The notes: generated by a model not told the origin, from the sequence alone. A stretch of 64,000 nt of DNA from Clitopilus passeckerianus (GCA_944990035.1 CALYLX010000102.1:52007-116006); one strand, 5' to 3'. Positions 11,924 to 23,801 are shown, counted from the first letter of the stretch. Program-made: numbers and translations.

Positions 11924-12228
11924 GGTGAATGGTAATGGTGAATGCAAAGATCAGGCAATCTAGCCTACGTGCAATCTTGTGGCTAGATTGACTTTAATAC
12001 CCAGCCATTTTGCGGAACTCAAATTATGTCGCCTTTGAGGTACTTCGTGTTCATTTCTCCTGGTTGATCTTAGGACAGGCGGGGCGGACGAGCCATTTTC
12101 CCCGTAGGCAACAATAGTTGTATGAACAATCAAATGAACGATAGACTCTGTCATTGGTCGAGAGACGATAGAAGATGATATAGAGGGCAAGAAACATGTG
12201 GTTACGAGTGGCCATGACAAAGAAGTAT
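11924..12228. other. Intergenic region
   Basis: About 305 bp between an orphan's start and the 3' end of the protease-like gene. Nothing recognisable. Confidence 0.4.
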
Positions 12229-13619
12229 TTAAATGGACTTCGCAACATTCTTGACAACGTCGGTGAAGATAGGATTCTTGAGAACCTTCGTGAACACGTC
12301 GAAAACGCCCTGCTGAAGCTCGGGAGAGAGGGGTTGGCCTGGATAATACCCAGCGGGAACTGGATTCAGGATCCCAGACTGAGCCTGGATACCGCTCTGA
12401 CCGAGAACACTTCCAAGAATCTGGGTGGCCAAAGGCAAGAGCGCGAAGATTCCTTGTTGAGTTTCGACGTCGTTGAAGATGAGTGCATTCTGAGCGGCAT
12501 CGGGTTCTTCTTTGACCGGGATTCCCCTCTGCTTCAGGTCGCTCTTAGTGATATTGGCCACCACACGCCGGAACCAACCTTGCTGGGTACAGTTTCCGAT
12601 GATGTTTTGGACGTCGATATCCGCTTGGGTTTCGGCAGGTCCTGGGCCCACGGGCGGCGTGGCGTCGAATCTGCCAACCCGGACATTCTTGACACCATTG
12701 GCGTTGGCTGCAGAGACGAATTTGCTAGCAACACTGGTGAGAGCGTCGTCCTTGGTGCCTACGTAATGGGCGAGGTCAGGCCAAATTCCTTAGGTGCTAT
12801 GAAACAATGTTACCTTCAGCTTCAACTGACTTGCTGGAGATATAGTTGGCGTAATGAGCCCTCTGACTGGAGACGTGCTCGGACGAGAGAATCTTGGATC
12901 CAACACCGGGAGGGACGGCGAGAACGTCGAAGGCATGGAGCGTGGTCCACTTGGCACCATCTGCAGAGGCAACTCTGCCAGGGTAGTGAATGGTAAGCCA
13001 AGCTTTGTCGGCGTCAGTAAGCTGAGTCTTGGGAGAGCTGTTATCAAGTGATCAGTAAACCGTAGTCGGTGCAAATGCTCCACGGAACTGACCTTGAGAC
13101 GGCTTCAGTAGGGCTATCGCCTCCGCTGTTAAGCTGATCATCGGTCAATCCGAGAGCAACTCCGACGATTTGGAGTGCGACCGCGAAATCCGAGTCACCG
13201 AGCTTAGTCTTGCTGATCGAACCAAGGGAGATGGTGGCAGTTTCCTCGACTTGCAAGGCCTGCGTGCCGATTGCGCTCCAAGACTTGTCACCCTCGAAGC
13301 TGACGCGAACGTTGGCCTCGGTTGGATGGTCGCCGCCGTAGACAAAGTCGATGTTAGCGTATACCGCAAATTCGGCGAAAGCTGCCTTGACGAGAGACTT
13401 CTGGCCCTCGGTCCCATCGAGGAAGGAAACACTGATATTCTGTAAGGGCCCGTTAAAAGGTGTACGCCTGATGATAACGTGCCCACTTACAGCTTGGTTG
13501 GCCCAGAGGGTCGATTTGGGAGTGACGGTGTAGACTTGTTCTCCTGACTTTGTGATCTTGACTGAGACTTTGAAATCGAAGAGCTCAGGCAAAGGGCTAG
13601 AATCTTGGGAAATGGACAT
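12229..13619 (-). CDS. Metzincin-like protein lacking the zinc-binding motif (pseudoprotease)
   Basis: Four exons (13619-13491, 13439-13093, 13037-12814, 12758-12229) give 409 residues. It is a paralogue of the + strand gene at 15182-16537: the first intron has the same position, and ISVSFLDGT / VRVSFEGDKSWSAIGTQAL match YHFIDGT / IRITFDPKGGSWSAVGTDAK. Where the relative has HELGHALGMMHEH, this protein reads QIVGVALGLTDDQ, so all three zinc His and the catalytic Glu are gone. The following ~45 residues, including the Met-turn, are deleted. The C-terminus (VFDVFTKVLKNPIFTDVVKN) is conserved with the relative. The frame is open throughout, so it is a candidate functional pseudoenzyme rather than an obvious pseudogene. 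The third intron needs the acceptor at 12759 (branch CTGAC, 55 nt); nearer AGs would give impossible 17-25 nt introns. Confidence 0.8.
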
Positions 13620-13695
13620 GATGTCGAAGAGCGTAGGCGAAAATTGCTGAAGTTGCGAGTTGGAGATCTGGATGGAAAACGTAGTCAGCTCACCG

Positions 13696-13703
13696 TTTTT
13701 ATA
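13696..13703 (-). promoter_or_regulatory. TATA box of the pseudoprotease gene
   Basis: TATAAAAA on the minus strand, about 77-84 bp upstream of the ATG at 13619. Confidence 0.6.
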
Positions 13704-13819
13704 CCACCTAGGGCTTCTGTTTCAGGCGTCGACGTGAAGTCCCTGTCAGCCCATGGGTCAGCAAAATCGCAACCGCAATCGGAAAGCCCCGAAGTGTCCT
13801 CCTCCCTAAGGACCGCGGC

Positions 13820-15030
13820 CAGCATTCCGGCTATGTGAAAGTGCCTGTTTTTCAGGAGATACTCGGGTGCTAATAATGCAAGAAGTCTCTGTCATTCCGG
13901 AGAGTTGGAGTTGCCTAGTCGATTAATTTGTTAACCTCAAGGGAACTCATTCATTAGCCCGCGTTTTGGAGATTGCGATGGATCTCGAGGCTTCCATTAT
14001 TATTCGGAATGGCCAGATCGCCTGTACAAGGGCCTGAATCTCTCAACGACGATACGGAGAATTGGTGTTGGTTCCGGGGGATTGAAGTTGCCTGAGTAGC
14101 AGGCGTTACGATTTGCATTGCACAGAACGAGACGTGATGACATACCGGGGGAACAAGTGTGCCTGCTTGACCTGGTGGCACAATTGTAGGAAGATGGAAG
14201 GAGATTTGGCACCATCTCGGAGGTGTAAAATGCCTGCTGTTGAGTAAGTGAATCCGTAGAACAGAAGTCGCCTGTGAGTCAGGTGGTCCTAGGAGGGAAA
14301 TGTTGAAGGATGGACGAGCGTGCATTCCCGTGTCAAGGGTATGATGATTGAGGCTGTAGACCAGATTCCGGAAGAATGCAGATGATGTCGCCGCTCATAA
14401 AATCCAAGTTACTCTGGAAAGCAGGTCACTTGCCATGCAAGCGATGTTCAGTTGAATGGAACAAGGTCAACCTATGTTACGGAGGACTGATGTCGCCTGC
14501 TTCCGGAGGTGACTCTCATGCAAAGGCGTCAAGGTGGCCATTCAAGAGCTGGTTGATGCAACTTCAAGTTGCTTCAAACTGCTCGGAGACTCCGAATTCC
14601 TACCAACTATAGTAGACTTCGTGATACTTCTTCGCAGAAGAGGTTCGTATTTGTTCGACTCGACTGGACCAGCAAGCTAGCAAATTCGAACCTATCTCCC
14701 CAGTGCCTTCCTTAGATTGGAGCGCTGTAGTAGATGCTAGATTCACTGTCATTCCGGCGAGGTAAAACGCCTTATGTCGGATGGAAATTGTGGAACAGTC
14801 ATCAAAACGGCTGGAATGGTGTCGGGAAGACAAGATCGCCGAACCGTGACGCGTGACCGGTGTGGCATTGATCAGCGATCGTCGGCATTTGCCAAAGGGG
14901 GCTTGTCCTCTACCATCATGCAGGATATGTCAATCATTCGCAAGTTCAAAATCCCGAGTCAGTATAGTATGCAGAACGACAACATACGAATCTGCATACC
15001 ACTCCGGATCTCTGAAATCGCCTGTATGTC
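13820..15030. repeat. Degenerate ~36-bp direct repeat array between the two metzincin-like genes
   Basis: A two-part signature recurs: CATTCCGG, ten variable bases, then a (T/G)(T/C)GCCTG block. Examples start at 13823, 13893, 14000, 14070, 14141, 14213 (spacer 9), 14750 and 15000; weaker copies are at 14250, 14364, 14475 and 14821. Distances between clear copies are 70, 107, 70, 71 and 72 bp, i.e. multiples of about 36, and weaker half-matches (for example the CGG at 13866) fill the gaps. All copies read in the same direction, no ORF runs through, and the array fills most of the head-to-head intergenic space. Confidence 0.65.
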
Positions 15031-15105
15031 TGAAATCGAGTCCCTAAGGGCCACTCTGGCCATGGGATCCGTCTCTTCTTCGATTCTTGAGAGGGCTCTG
15101 CGATG

Positions 15106-15113
15106 TATATAAA
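15106..15113 (+). promoter_or_regulatory. TATA box of the metzincin gene
   Basis: TATATAAA 69-76 bp upstream of the ATG at 15182. Confidence 0.7.
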
Positions 15114-15181
15114 GACCCATGAATCTCGTCCTTGTCCTTACAACTCGTCGCAACCTCTTCTCAGAGCTAACACTTCTTACC

Positions 15182-16537
15182 ATGTCTGATTTCAACAAAG
15201 CTTGTGCCCCGGCTCCCCCTGATGTATTCGCTAGTGCTGATCCTGGCGCTGGTAAGCTTGACCCCGGCCATGCAGTCATGTCCACGAAGATGTGGGACGT
15301 CGGACAGGTAAGACTACTCCTCGTAACCAGAAAGTGTAGTAGTAATGACCGATTCCCCTCCATAGTACTTGAAATACCATTTCATCGACGGTACCCAGAA
15401 CCAGCAAGCTGCTGTGACCGCTGCTGTCCAGACCTGGCTCACTTTCGCCAACGTTCATCTCGACTACGAGAGTAACCCATCCAATGCGGACATTAGGATT
15501 ACCTTCGACCCCAAGGGTGGCTCCTGGAGCGCTGTTGGCACCGATGCGAAGCTTACGGACAAGACCAAGGCGACTATGAACCTTGGATGGGTTGCTGATG
15601 CCACGCCCACGTCTGCCACAGATTTGTCCACCTGTCTTCACGAGCTCGGACACGCGCTTGGTATGATGCATGAGCATCAAAGCCCCGCTCGAGGTGAACG
15701 TATTCATCTCAAGGAGCTCGCCGTTTACGCCTACTATCGGCCTTTACTTGGGTACAATGATCAACTTGTGAAGAGCCAGATCATCGACCAGTACAACTTG
15801 GCCACTGTTTCCAACTACAGTGAACTTGACTTGAAGTCAATCATGATGTGAGTTCCCTGCACAACCTCCCGTGGCCGAACTGACGAGTCTTTGGTCGTTC
15901 AGGTACTTTATGCCCGCCAGCCTCAATGAAGAGGGTATCAACATCCCTCCCAACCTTGTTCTGTCGGATCTGGATAAGGCATTCATCACGCTCAATTACC
16001 CGAACAACACACCCCCATCCGGTGGTTGGAGTGTCGCGAAAGCTTTGGACACTGTTGGGGTCGTCCCCAAGGACGTTTCCGCCACCATCCTTGACCTCGT
16101 TGGCAAGGGGAACTACGCCGACGCGCGAACGGCCTTCTCTGCATGGAACATGAGTGTTTCTCACCTCCACTCTGGTAAGCTTCCTGTTCTTCTCTTGGCT
16201 GCTCTTACTGACTCGGTTTTCAGTCAACCAATCTTTCTTGCGCACGGTCAATCCGTCGGACGCCCCTCAAGCGCAACTGGGGTTGCGCGACGTGTTTGGG
16301 ACAGTTATCAAGAGTCCAGTGTTCAAATCGGTTCTTAAGAACGTCGTGAACGGTGTTCTAAAGCAACAAGGTATCGACACCGCCGAGTCGGTTCCGGGAA
16401 CGGCACAGAGGGATGTTATGAACAGCATCGGAGCCATGGTCATAAACCCCGACTTTGCCAAATTGGTTTACGATATCAACAGCCAATTGTTGACCATCAA
16501 TCCTATCATCGGGCCTGGTCCTGTCCAGCCTCAGTAG
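15182..16537 (+). CDS. Metzincin-type zinc metalloprotease
   Basis: Four exons (15182-15307, 15366-15847, 15903-16174, 16224-16537) give 397 residues. The zinc site HELGHALGMMHEH (about residues 124-136) fits HExxHxxGxxH with His124, His128, His134 and Glu125, as in astacin/matrixin-type metzincins. A Met-turn-like SIMMYF lies near residue 203 and is split by intron 2. The preceding strand/helix (YHFIDGTQNQQAAVTAAVQTW, IRITFD, SWSAVGTDA) matches metzincin catalytic domains of fungal hypothetical proteases. No signal peptide is visible at the N-terminus (MSDFNKACAPAPPDVF), which is odd for this class. The C-terminal third (LRDVFGTVIKSPVFKSVLKN) is shared only with the pseudoprotease neighbour. 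Confidence 0.9.
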
Positions 16538-16936
16538 GCTGGCTATAACTTGTAAAGTTCTAAATTGAGGGTCCGTCGAATGTTAAAATTTCTCCACTAT
16601 TCATGGCTAACGTCGCCCTCTAGCTGGCGCTGGGCATTTCCTCGTTTGAAACGATGTTATTATCCCTGTAGGCCTTATGCCTTGATTTGACATGTTCTAG
16701 TTTTGGTGTCTGTTTCTCGTTGAATATGATGCATATGGTTTTATGAATGAAACCCGTGGATGGAGCTTATCATGATGACTTGGTCAATCGCCCTCTCAGT
16801 ATTCGATGGGTTCCTCCAGGAAGCGGGGCAACGTGATCCGAAGTCTTCTGTCGAACAATGAGGCATGCCAGAAATGCAACGACAAAATTGCTTTGATACA
16901 GTAAAGTACATATGGACCTCTGCTCTAAGGGCCGGT
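16538..16936. other. Intergenic region between convergent genes
   Basis: 399 bp between the 3' ends of the metzincin gene and lactonase B. Nothing seen. Confidence 0.4.
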
Positions 16937-18134
16937 CTACAACCAAACGAAGCTAGTCCTCGTAGGGACATCCGTATTCTTCGCCACGACCTCCAAGTTC
17001 TTTCCACCCTCTGTCCTCCTGAACACAATGACCCCGCCAGTGCCAGCTACACCACCAACAGCGATGTACTGATCGCCACCATCGTGGGCGGGGCCCAAGA
17101 CCATACCTCTCGGCTGGTTGATACCAGTATAGACTTGGTTGATTAGCTGCAACCCCTCCTGAGGAGTATCCTTGTTGACATGCTGGAAGATAGCGATAGT
17201 GTCTCCTCGAGAATCCTGGTTTCCTGTGTTCCTGTTGGAGACGTAGACATACTGGGTAGGGAACTGAGAGGTAACCGGTGGGATGAAGATCTCGCCGCCA
17301 GCGAAAGCAGCGCCAGAGGGTGGGTTCGGAGGGGTGATCGAGGAACTGGCGATGATTCCGTTATCGGTTCCATTGGGTGCGGTGGGGACCTTCTGGACGG
17401 TGAGAGTTGAAGAAAGTTCGTGTAAGGCGAAGAGGCGGTTGTTAGCAAAGGCGATGTGTCGCGGTCCGCTGCCTGCAGGTTGGGCGATTTGGCCTTGGAT
17501 GTTGTACTGTCCTGCACTCTGTCGCTTTAATCTCCAAATTTTATCGCCACCCTAAACATCGAAATAGATCAGCTACGAGCAAGCTGATACCGGCACGAGT
17601 GCTACTCACCAGATCTGGGACAAATAGTTCTCCATTGTACTCAACAGCTTCGTGGGGATGCGAGACTGCGGGTGGTGCAGGTTGAGGCAGAGAGATGAGG
17701 GGAGCAGAGGCGTCTAGCGTCTGCGGATTCCCTGCGGCAGTAGGAACGACTTTGCCATTTCCTGAGCCATAGTTGAAAACAGCGACTTCACCAGTGGAGA
17801 GTGCTGCTGCAAAGGCGGGGCTTGAACCGCCGGAGTTGACCGTGCTCAATACATTTGAGAGCTTGCCTGATCCGTCGATCATGAACGACTGGAGAGCGCC
17901 ATTGTACACCTCGTTGACAGCACTGGGATGGCAAAGAAATTGAGATCATGAAGAAGACTGAGGAAAGCGAACGTACTATAGGACGCTTGAGTTCGTGGGG
18001 TTGAGGGAAAGCCAAGAAGGTGATTGGCCCGTCTGAGATTTGCTCAGTAGTGATAGTGAGGACGCAGTGTCATTGAACAGGTATGTGGCGACGAAGAAGT
18101 CGTAGCCACCAGCGAGGATCTTGAAGGCAACCAT
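16937..18134 (-). CDS. Beta-propeller lactonase (3-carboxymuconate cyclase-like), paralogue B
   Basis: Three exons (18134-17977, 17922-17610, 17551-16937) give 361 residues. Exon 1 is 158 nt, the same as in paralogue A at 2552. Visible are the repeated propeller-strand motifs of PF10282: TGQSPSWLSLNP, GSSPAFAAALSTGEVAVFNY, GPRHIAFANNRLFALHELSS, YVYVSNRNTG, RGDTIAIFQ and NQPRGMVLGP. No signal peptide. The gene lies 3' to 3' with the metzincin gene. Family members open or close lactone rings; the actual substrate is not shown by the sequence. Confidence 0.88.
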
Positions 18135-21100
18135 GATGTAGTTGTTGTCGTCGAGGAGTGTGAGCCCTTATATTAAGAGTAGTCCGGGACACGAGTGAAA
18201 AATGCGGTGATCAAACAACCTGGAAAACCTTGTGAGCCTCTTTATAGCAAACGCGGAAGAACAATGACATATACCCATAGTAACCCGAGCCTTGTTGGCT
18301 CACAATGAGCCATTGGGGCCATGGAAGGAAAAATGAGGACAACATGGGCGGATGGCCCGCATCCGATCATCATGTGCATCCGAGATCGCGTGCGCAGTGT
18401 CAAAAAAGACCGGCTCTCGTTAACACTCCTCGCTATGACCTCCGAGAGCAGCAAATGCGAGGGCACATCCGGCGAAAATACGGAGGTCTCCCAAAAGAAG
18501 TTAGTGATCGATACGACGAACAACTTCTCGATGACGGAAGATTGCTTGGATCCACCTTGAAGCGCTCCCGCTGGCAAATAATCGGAAATCAATAAAGGCG
18601 GCCAAAATTATCGCGACATCGTTTGTTGAATGAAACGAAGAATATAGCCATGACAGATGAGTATACATGCCGAGGCTTCACCAGCATTCTGGCGACAGCG
18701 TGATTGTGGGGTTTTGCATGGCTTCTAACCCGCAAGAGTTGTTCAAATGCTCGGTCGTAAATAGCATTCCTCCTGATTAAGCCATCTAGGCTAATTCCTT
18801 ATATCCGAAGTCCGTACGGTGAGGGATAATCCACTAGTCCCCTGTGGGGAAGATTGGGCTTGTACATGAAGGAGAGTATCAGATGACTCGCTGCGAACAT
18901 GCTTGAGGCAACGACGAAGCAATGTGGGGATTGACAAGGATTAACTGTACGCCCGTGCGGTTCCCTTCAACTTAGGGGCCGCAGCATGACATACGCGTTG
19001 ATTGCCCAATTGCCCATTTATCGATTTGTTCTTGGAAAGTGCTGGGCAGTCAATTCGAGGATTGGCCTGCTGAGACGTCGGTATTCGGAAAGTTGATCAG
19101 TGTCGGTGTTCTCCGTTCCGAATCCGAATCCGAAGTGACGGTCACGTTGAAGAATTGAATTGTCTGTACAGTGTATTTGTCCCAATTTACGCGTTGTTTG
19201 GCTTCTTTAAATATTGGGCCAACGCGACAGGAGTCACCCTTTTCCAGCGACGCTGTTGGCGAAAGTCCTCAGACCCAGCGTCCAGCAACCAAAGCACAAC
19301 CTCGACGTATCTTTTTAAGCCTTTAACGCTCCAGGCTCCCTTTCTCTGAGCAAGAACTTCGTTCACCTCATCCAACTGCTGCTTCCAGCCAAACGAAACA
19401 TTTCTTCCCAAACCCGGGAAATGTTTTTTAACCCTAAGCCGTTATAGGCAGCAGTGCATCCTTATACACACTTGGGTTGGCTGCCTCGTATTTCAAGCAG
19501 GCTAAAATGACAGGTCCTGCTTACGACGTGAAGACCGGGACAAACAGAATCTTCGTGATCTGGCTGCTCAGTCCACAACGCGACCAATTCGAGATAATTT
19601 TGCCAGCAAAGAAGTATGCAGAAGTATCCATATCGCATCTCCGGAAAAGTGGGCTGCCCTGCTAGTCTTGAATCCGCCTAGGCGACACACAGAACCTTGC
19701 CTGCAACGCCTCGGGAGCCCCGGTCACAGAGCTGCTGCCCGCTCATCATTCACGAACAGGGTGCCATGCTATACGTGCTCATTCAGCCTCGCAAGCTGAA
19801 TAGTGGCCTTCACAATCGTGTACATCCCTCTATGGTGATGGCAGTTAGTAATTGTTGACTAGGGAAGGCGAAGCCAGAAACGCATAGGTTCAACGGCCAA
19901 GCGAGGAATAGAACCCAGGGCCAGACCACCAGAGAAGCGTCGCGGGACCGTCAAGGATACCCTCAGCATACGGAGCCGGTTACGCACGTTTTCGAATTGG
20001 TCACAAGACTATCGCGCCTTTTGGGCACACGCACAGGTCTCCTTAGACCCCATTCCCCCACTTCTGTCCCATCACGTTGATTGTGTTGTCTCCTGCCCGA
20101 CAGCGGTCGCGTCTTCACGTTGTTTCTGAAATTCGAGGGCCAACGACGATCCCAAGTCCACGAACAGGATGCCTTTTGCCTCAGTCCATTGGACTCCCCC
20201 CCTGAACGCTCCTACGTGTCGCACCAGGTGGCATACGGAGATGTTCAAACCCCGGTGAACCTTTGGCCAAGTTATGATCACCGTAGACTACTACGATGTT
20301 TTCCTACCTCTTGCCCCGGCAACGAGGTTAGGATGAGCACTGTGGGTGAAGTCTAAAAGTGTCGGCGAGCACATCGAAACTTGCATGGCTTCGCGGCTGG
20401 TTGTCGATTGGGGATCAAGAACAAGTTCGAGCTTGGGGAATTCACCCAGGGATGTACACAGAAAAGTACGAAGAGCTGGTGCCGAGGGCGTTGGAGATGC
20501 CATGAGGAGGATGTTTTGGCACGACATCAACGCACAGGTCGTTAACGGGCGCCCACCACGTTTCCTCACCCGACCCAACCACGACCGCCCGCCCCCAACT
20601 CTTCTGCCCTTTCATCCACAGAAAGGCTGACTATGGTTATGGCCATTTGTTAGTAACCTGGCTCTCACCCTGCAACACAAGTTTCTCGACCGTCCATTGG
20701 TCGGCCAGATGCGGCATGGCAAATCTCCGTGTCACCTATCGCCGATATTCGTCGGTTTTATTCTCGTTATTCAGAACATTAGGTCGAGACTCGTCTCTTG
20801 ACGGTGCTTCTGGCTTCCGTCTTGTTCTTCCAAATCATGACTCGTCACCCTGACGGTTCCGCCAACGGATGGGCATTCTTACGTTTGTTGATCCAGGCCC
20901 AAGATCTCACTTGGATTCCCTCTTTTCGATTATCGCTGGAAGCATGGTTTTCCGGGGAGGTGTATTTGCTCGTTGGTCCCGTAGCCCCAGGTGGATATTC
21001 GTGGCTCCTGCGGGATGCTGCAAAAGAGATTCGTTCTCGAATTGAAGCGGGGGCTGATTTTGGTGGACCAACTGCATTTTACCTTTTCGGCGCCATGTAG

Positions 21101-21782
21101 AAGGTGGTGATGGAACTAAGCCAGGTGTAGACAGGGTTTGAGGAGAGCGTTCGCGTTGCTTGTTCGTGGAATCGCCTGCAGTCATCGATGCATACAGGAA
21201 GACGGGCCGAAGCCCAGCTGTGCTTTCGGAGATGCCGAGCTAAAACCCTGAGCGCCCTCGGGCGAGAGAATTTGGGAACCATGAACATGACGCTTTAGGA
21301 GGAGATCCCTGCCTGTCGCGCCTCTGTCGACACGAGTGGAATGGGATGAAAGACACTTAGCAGGTGTGGTATTGGGAAATCTCACTGTTGTCATGACTGG
21401 GAGAGACTACCACGGAGCAGGAGTCAGGCCAACACATCTGGCAGGTGCTGTAGCGGGGGAAGCTACCTGACACTCAGGAGCATGGCTTCGAGAGTGGGCA
21501 TGACGTGGTCGGGGTACCCAGGTTTGGAACTCACGGTGGGCCTTTGATTGAGGAGAATGGGCTCTTTGAGCCTATTTGAGGATTCATGCCCGCATAATTT
21601 TTTGCTTCCATTCACCTTCGCGGTGAACTTTCCCTGCCTTTGGCAAATGATAACTGAAGGTAGGATGTCTCTCAGCTACTTCGATAGTGTTTTGCACTTG
21701 AATGTCACGCTGTTTTGACAATGACAAAATAAATATTATTTCACTTTGTGTGCGACTATGTGGATCATCGTTGGGTTCTGCA
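18135..21782. other. Gene-poor stretch of 3.6 kb
   Basis: Only short, mutually overlapping ORFs (100 codons or fewer) are present in this mixed-composition DNA. I see no domain, terminal repeats, tRNA or coherent splice chain. An ORF at 20798-21100 (+) has no recognisable similarity. It may hold relics of old insertions that cannot be identified by eye. Confidence 0.5.
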
Positions 21783-23312
21783 TCAAAGCCCAATGACGGC
21801 CTCTACTAGGCCAGGTACGGCGTCATAAAAGTCCAGCACTGGGTGGAAGAAATTTAGCAAGATTGTCGTGAGGGAGGTAATGCGCAACATACTGATAACT
21901 CCTAGTCGCTTCCCTTTCTGTGCTTTCAGCCAGGGAAGGAGGCGCTGGTTGACCCCAGATACAGAACCATCTCCTAGTGCCATGATCTGCGAGATATCAG
22001 CATGGTGGACTTCAAAGACAGGCATATCCATTCACCTTAGGCGACACTGTCGGTACAGCAACGTTGTGTTCAGCACTTGCAAAGCTGATGTAGAGTTGGT
22101 CGGGATTCTGAGTCGTTGCATTCGTAAGATGAGCTGTCAAAGCCTGGAACTTGTCCTGTATATTCGCATCCGTCCCGGCGTCCAGGGGTAGATTCATCTC
22201 ATAATAATCCTCGATGTATGCGATCTGGTTCGAGTCCGAATTATAGGTGAGCTCGATGTTGGGAGAGTTATCCGTCCAGTGAGCTTCGTCGAGGTGAATG
22301 CCGATGCGGTGAGAGTAAGCGGGTTCATCAGGAAGGAGGGTGTAAGTGAAGCGTTGAAGGAGTGTGAGTTTTCCACGGGCTTGACCAAGGGTTCCCAACT
22401 GGGCAGATTAGAAGGATATTATAGAAGGTGAAGTAGAACTTACCTGGGGGTTGGCTTGTACCCAATATTTCTTGGCAAGTTTGCTCTCGAAGATATCATA
22501 GAGTTTAGCTTGCAAGGCGAAATCGTTAGGTGTTCCTGTGCCTCCTTCGTACTTCATGGAGATGAGGAGGGCTTCAGTGGGATGCTTGTCGAGCCACGAG
22601 TAAAATCCAAAGAAAACATCTTCTAGTCTGGTGTTGGGAGCGAGCAGAGCCTGGGCTATTTTTGTCGGTCAGTCATGAGTTGGGCTACAAAGCGTGAACA
22701 AACGTACAGTGGTGGAACCCAATCGTGTCGTTTCCGGGGTTGTACGCATAGCGTAAATCGAAGGCGCGGATGCCGTCGTTCAAGCTCTGCAGAATAGAAC
22801 GTTCCTGGCACTGAAATACCGAGGCCGGTGGTATCCTGCATGATGGGTAAGGAGACATGCGAATGGTTATTTTGGGCAGCTTGCTTACGGGCCAGTGTAG
22901 CGAAGGAGTGAATCCTGTGTGGCTTGGGTATAATTCCCTTTATGAACCTTGTCAGTGGTGAAATCGGGAGCGCGGAGGGTCGTCGGAAACCGTACAGGTG
23001 GCAGTATCATGGGTTCCCGGGAGGTTCATATGCACAAGCTTGGTCTTGTCCGAAATCTTTGCCATCCAATCGCAGGTTTTCAGCTTCTTGGAACACCCCA
23101 TGTCGGTTCCTACGCGTTGAAGAAGAGGTGTTGAGGCATGGAATTCGAGATGGACTCCCCATGAAATCCTTACCTAGAATTGGCGCCCCGCGTCCTAAAA
23201 CCTCCTCCAATGCAGCTCTTGCTAGGTAAGCTTGCCCATTCTCGTAGACAGGATTGCTCATAACGAGGCCCAGCAATGCCAGTAAGCCAATGATGGAGGT
23301 CTTGAGGAACAT
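21783..23312 (-). CDS. Secreted PLC-like phosphodiesterase (PI-PLC X-domain type)
   Basis: Seven exons (23312-23174, 23109-22996, 22937-22889, 22835-22708, 22655-22444, 22398-22036, 21986-21783) give 402 residues. Residues 1-19 form a signal peptide (MFLKTSIIGLLALLGLVMS). The catalytic region carries the first active-site His in MNLPGTHDTATW, then LNDGIRAFDLRYAYNPGNDT and GFHHSQALLAP with the second His, as in single-domain bacterial-type PI-PLCs. LPWLKAQKGKRLGVISML forms the late barrel strand. No EF-hand, PH or C2 domain is present, so this is not a signalling PLC. The last intron (49 nt, GTGAAT..CTCGCAG) joins TVSPK to IMALGDGS. The probable substrate is a phosphatidylinositol or GPI-type lipid outside the cell. 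Confidence 0.88.
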
Positions 23313-23365
23313 GGGTTTTTTAGGCTAATATGTTGAACGAACCCTGGTGTCAGGTTGGATGCCCC

Positions 23366-23372
23366 CTATATA
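23366..23372 (-). promoter_or_regulatory. TATA box of the PLC-like gene
   Basis: TATATAG on the minus strand, 54-60 bp upstream of the ATG at 23312. Confidence 0.6.
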
Positions 23373-23731
23373 ACGCATTCGGGAGCACTATTGGCGAAGA
23401 ACTCAGGAGGACCCTGAGAAACCAGAGTGACTGCTGAAGGCCGTGGAACCCATGTTGATGGGTGTTCTTTGTAACCGTCGGCAAATTCTTTTACGCTACA
23501 GTCAATCCTCCTTTCACCATCGTCGACTACGAGCACGTTCGTTATAACAGCTTTCAACCAATCCAAAACTGTCAATGCGCCACGGATAGCCAGAAAGAAT
23601 AGCCGACCCCAATGCTGAATTCCCATTTTATGTATCGTGACCTAAATCACGACACACGTTCTTGGACGACCACATGCACAAGATGATTCAATGAAGATAT
23701 GTTCTTCTGGAACTCACCCGATCTCAAAGGG

Positions 23732-23738
23732 TATAAAG
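23732..23738 (+). promoter_or_regulatory. TATA box of the acid phosphatase gene
   Basis: TATAAAG about 64-70 bp upstream of the chosen ATG at 23802. It lies downstream of an alternative ATG at 23691, which supports the shorter start. Confidence 0.6.
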
Positions 23739-23801
23739 AGGCTAATGGCAGCGTTACTGGCTGGCCAGGACCTTCTCTGGGGCCTGCTGGATCTGCTTAA
23801 G

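Noticed and set aside
12789..12813. A 17- or 25-nt intron in the pseudoprotease gene
   Set aside because: Below any workable fungal intron size; the acceptor at 12759 gives 55 nt with a branch site and correct phase.
13820..15030. CRISPR-like array
   Set aside because: Eukaryotic context, the repeats are degenerate, spacers are about 10 nt and there are no cas genes.
20798..21100. 100-codon ORF in the gene-poor stretch
   Set aside because: No recognisable similarity, overlapped by ORFs in other frames, and no splice partners found.
23691..23801. Upstream ATG start for the acid phosphatase
   Set aside because: It would precede the TATA box at 23732 and place the signal peptide internally; the ATG at 23802 gives a proper secretion signal.
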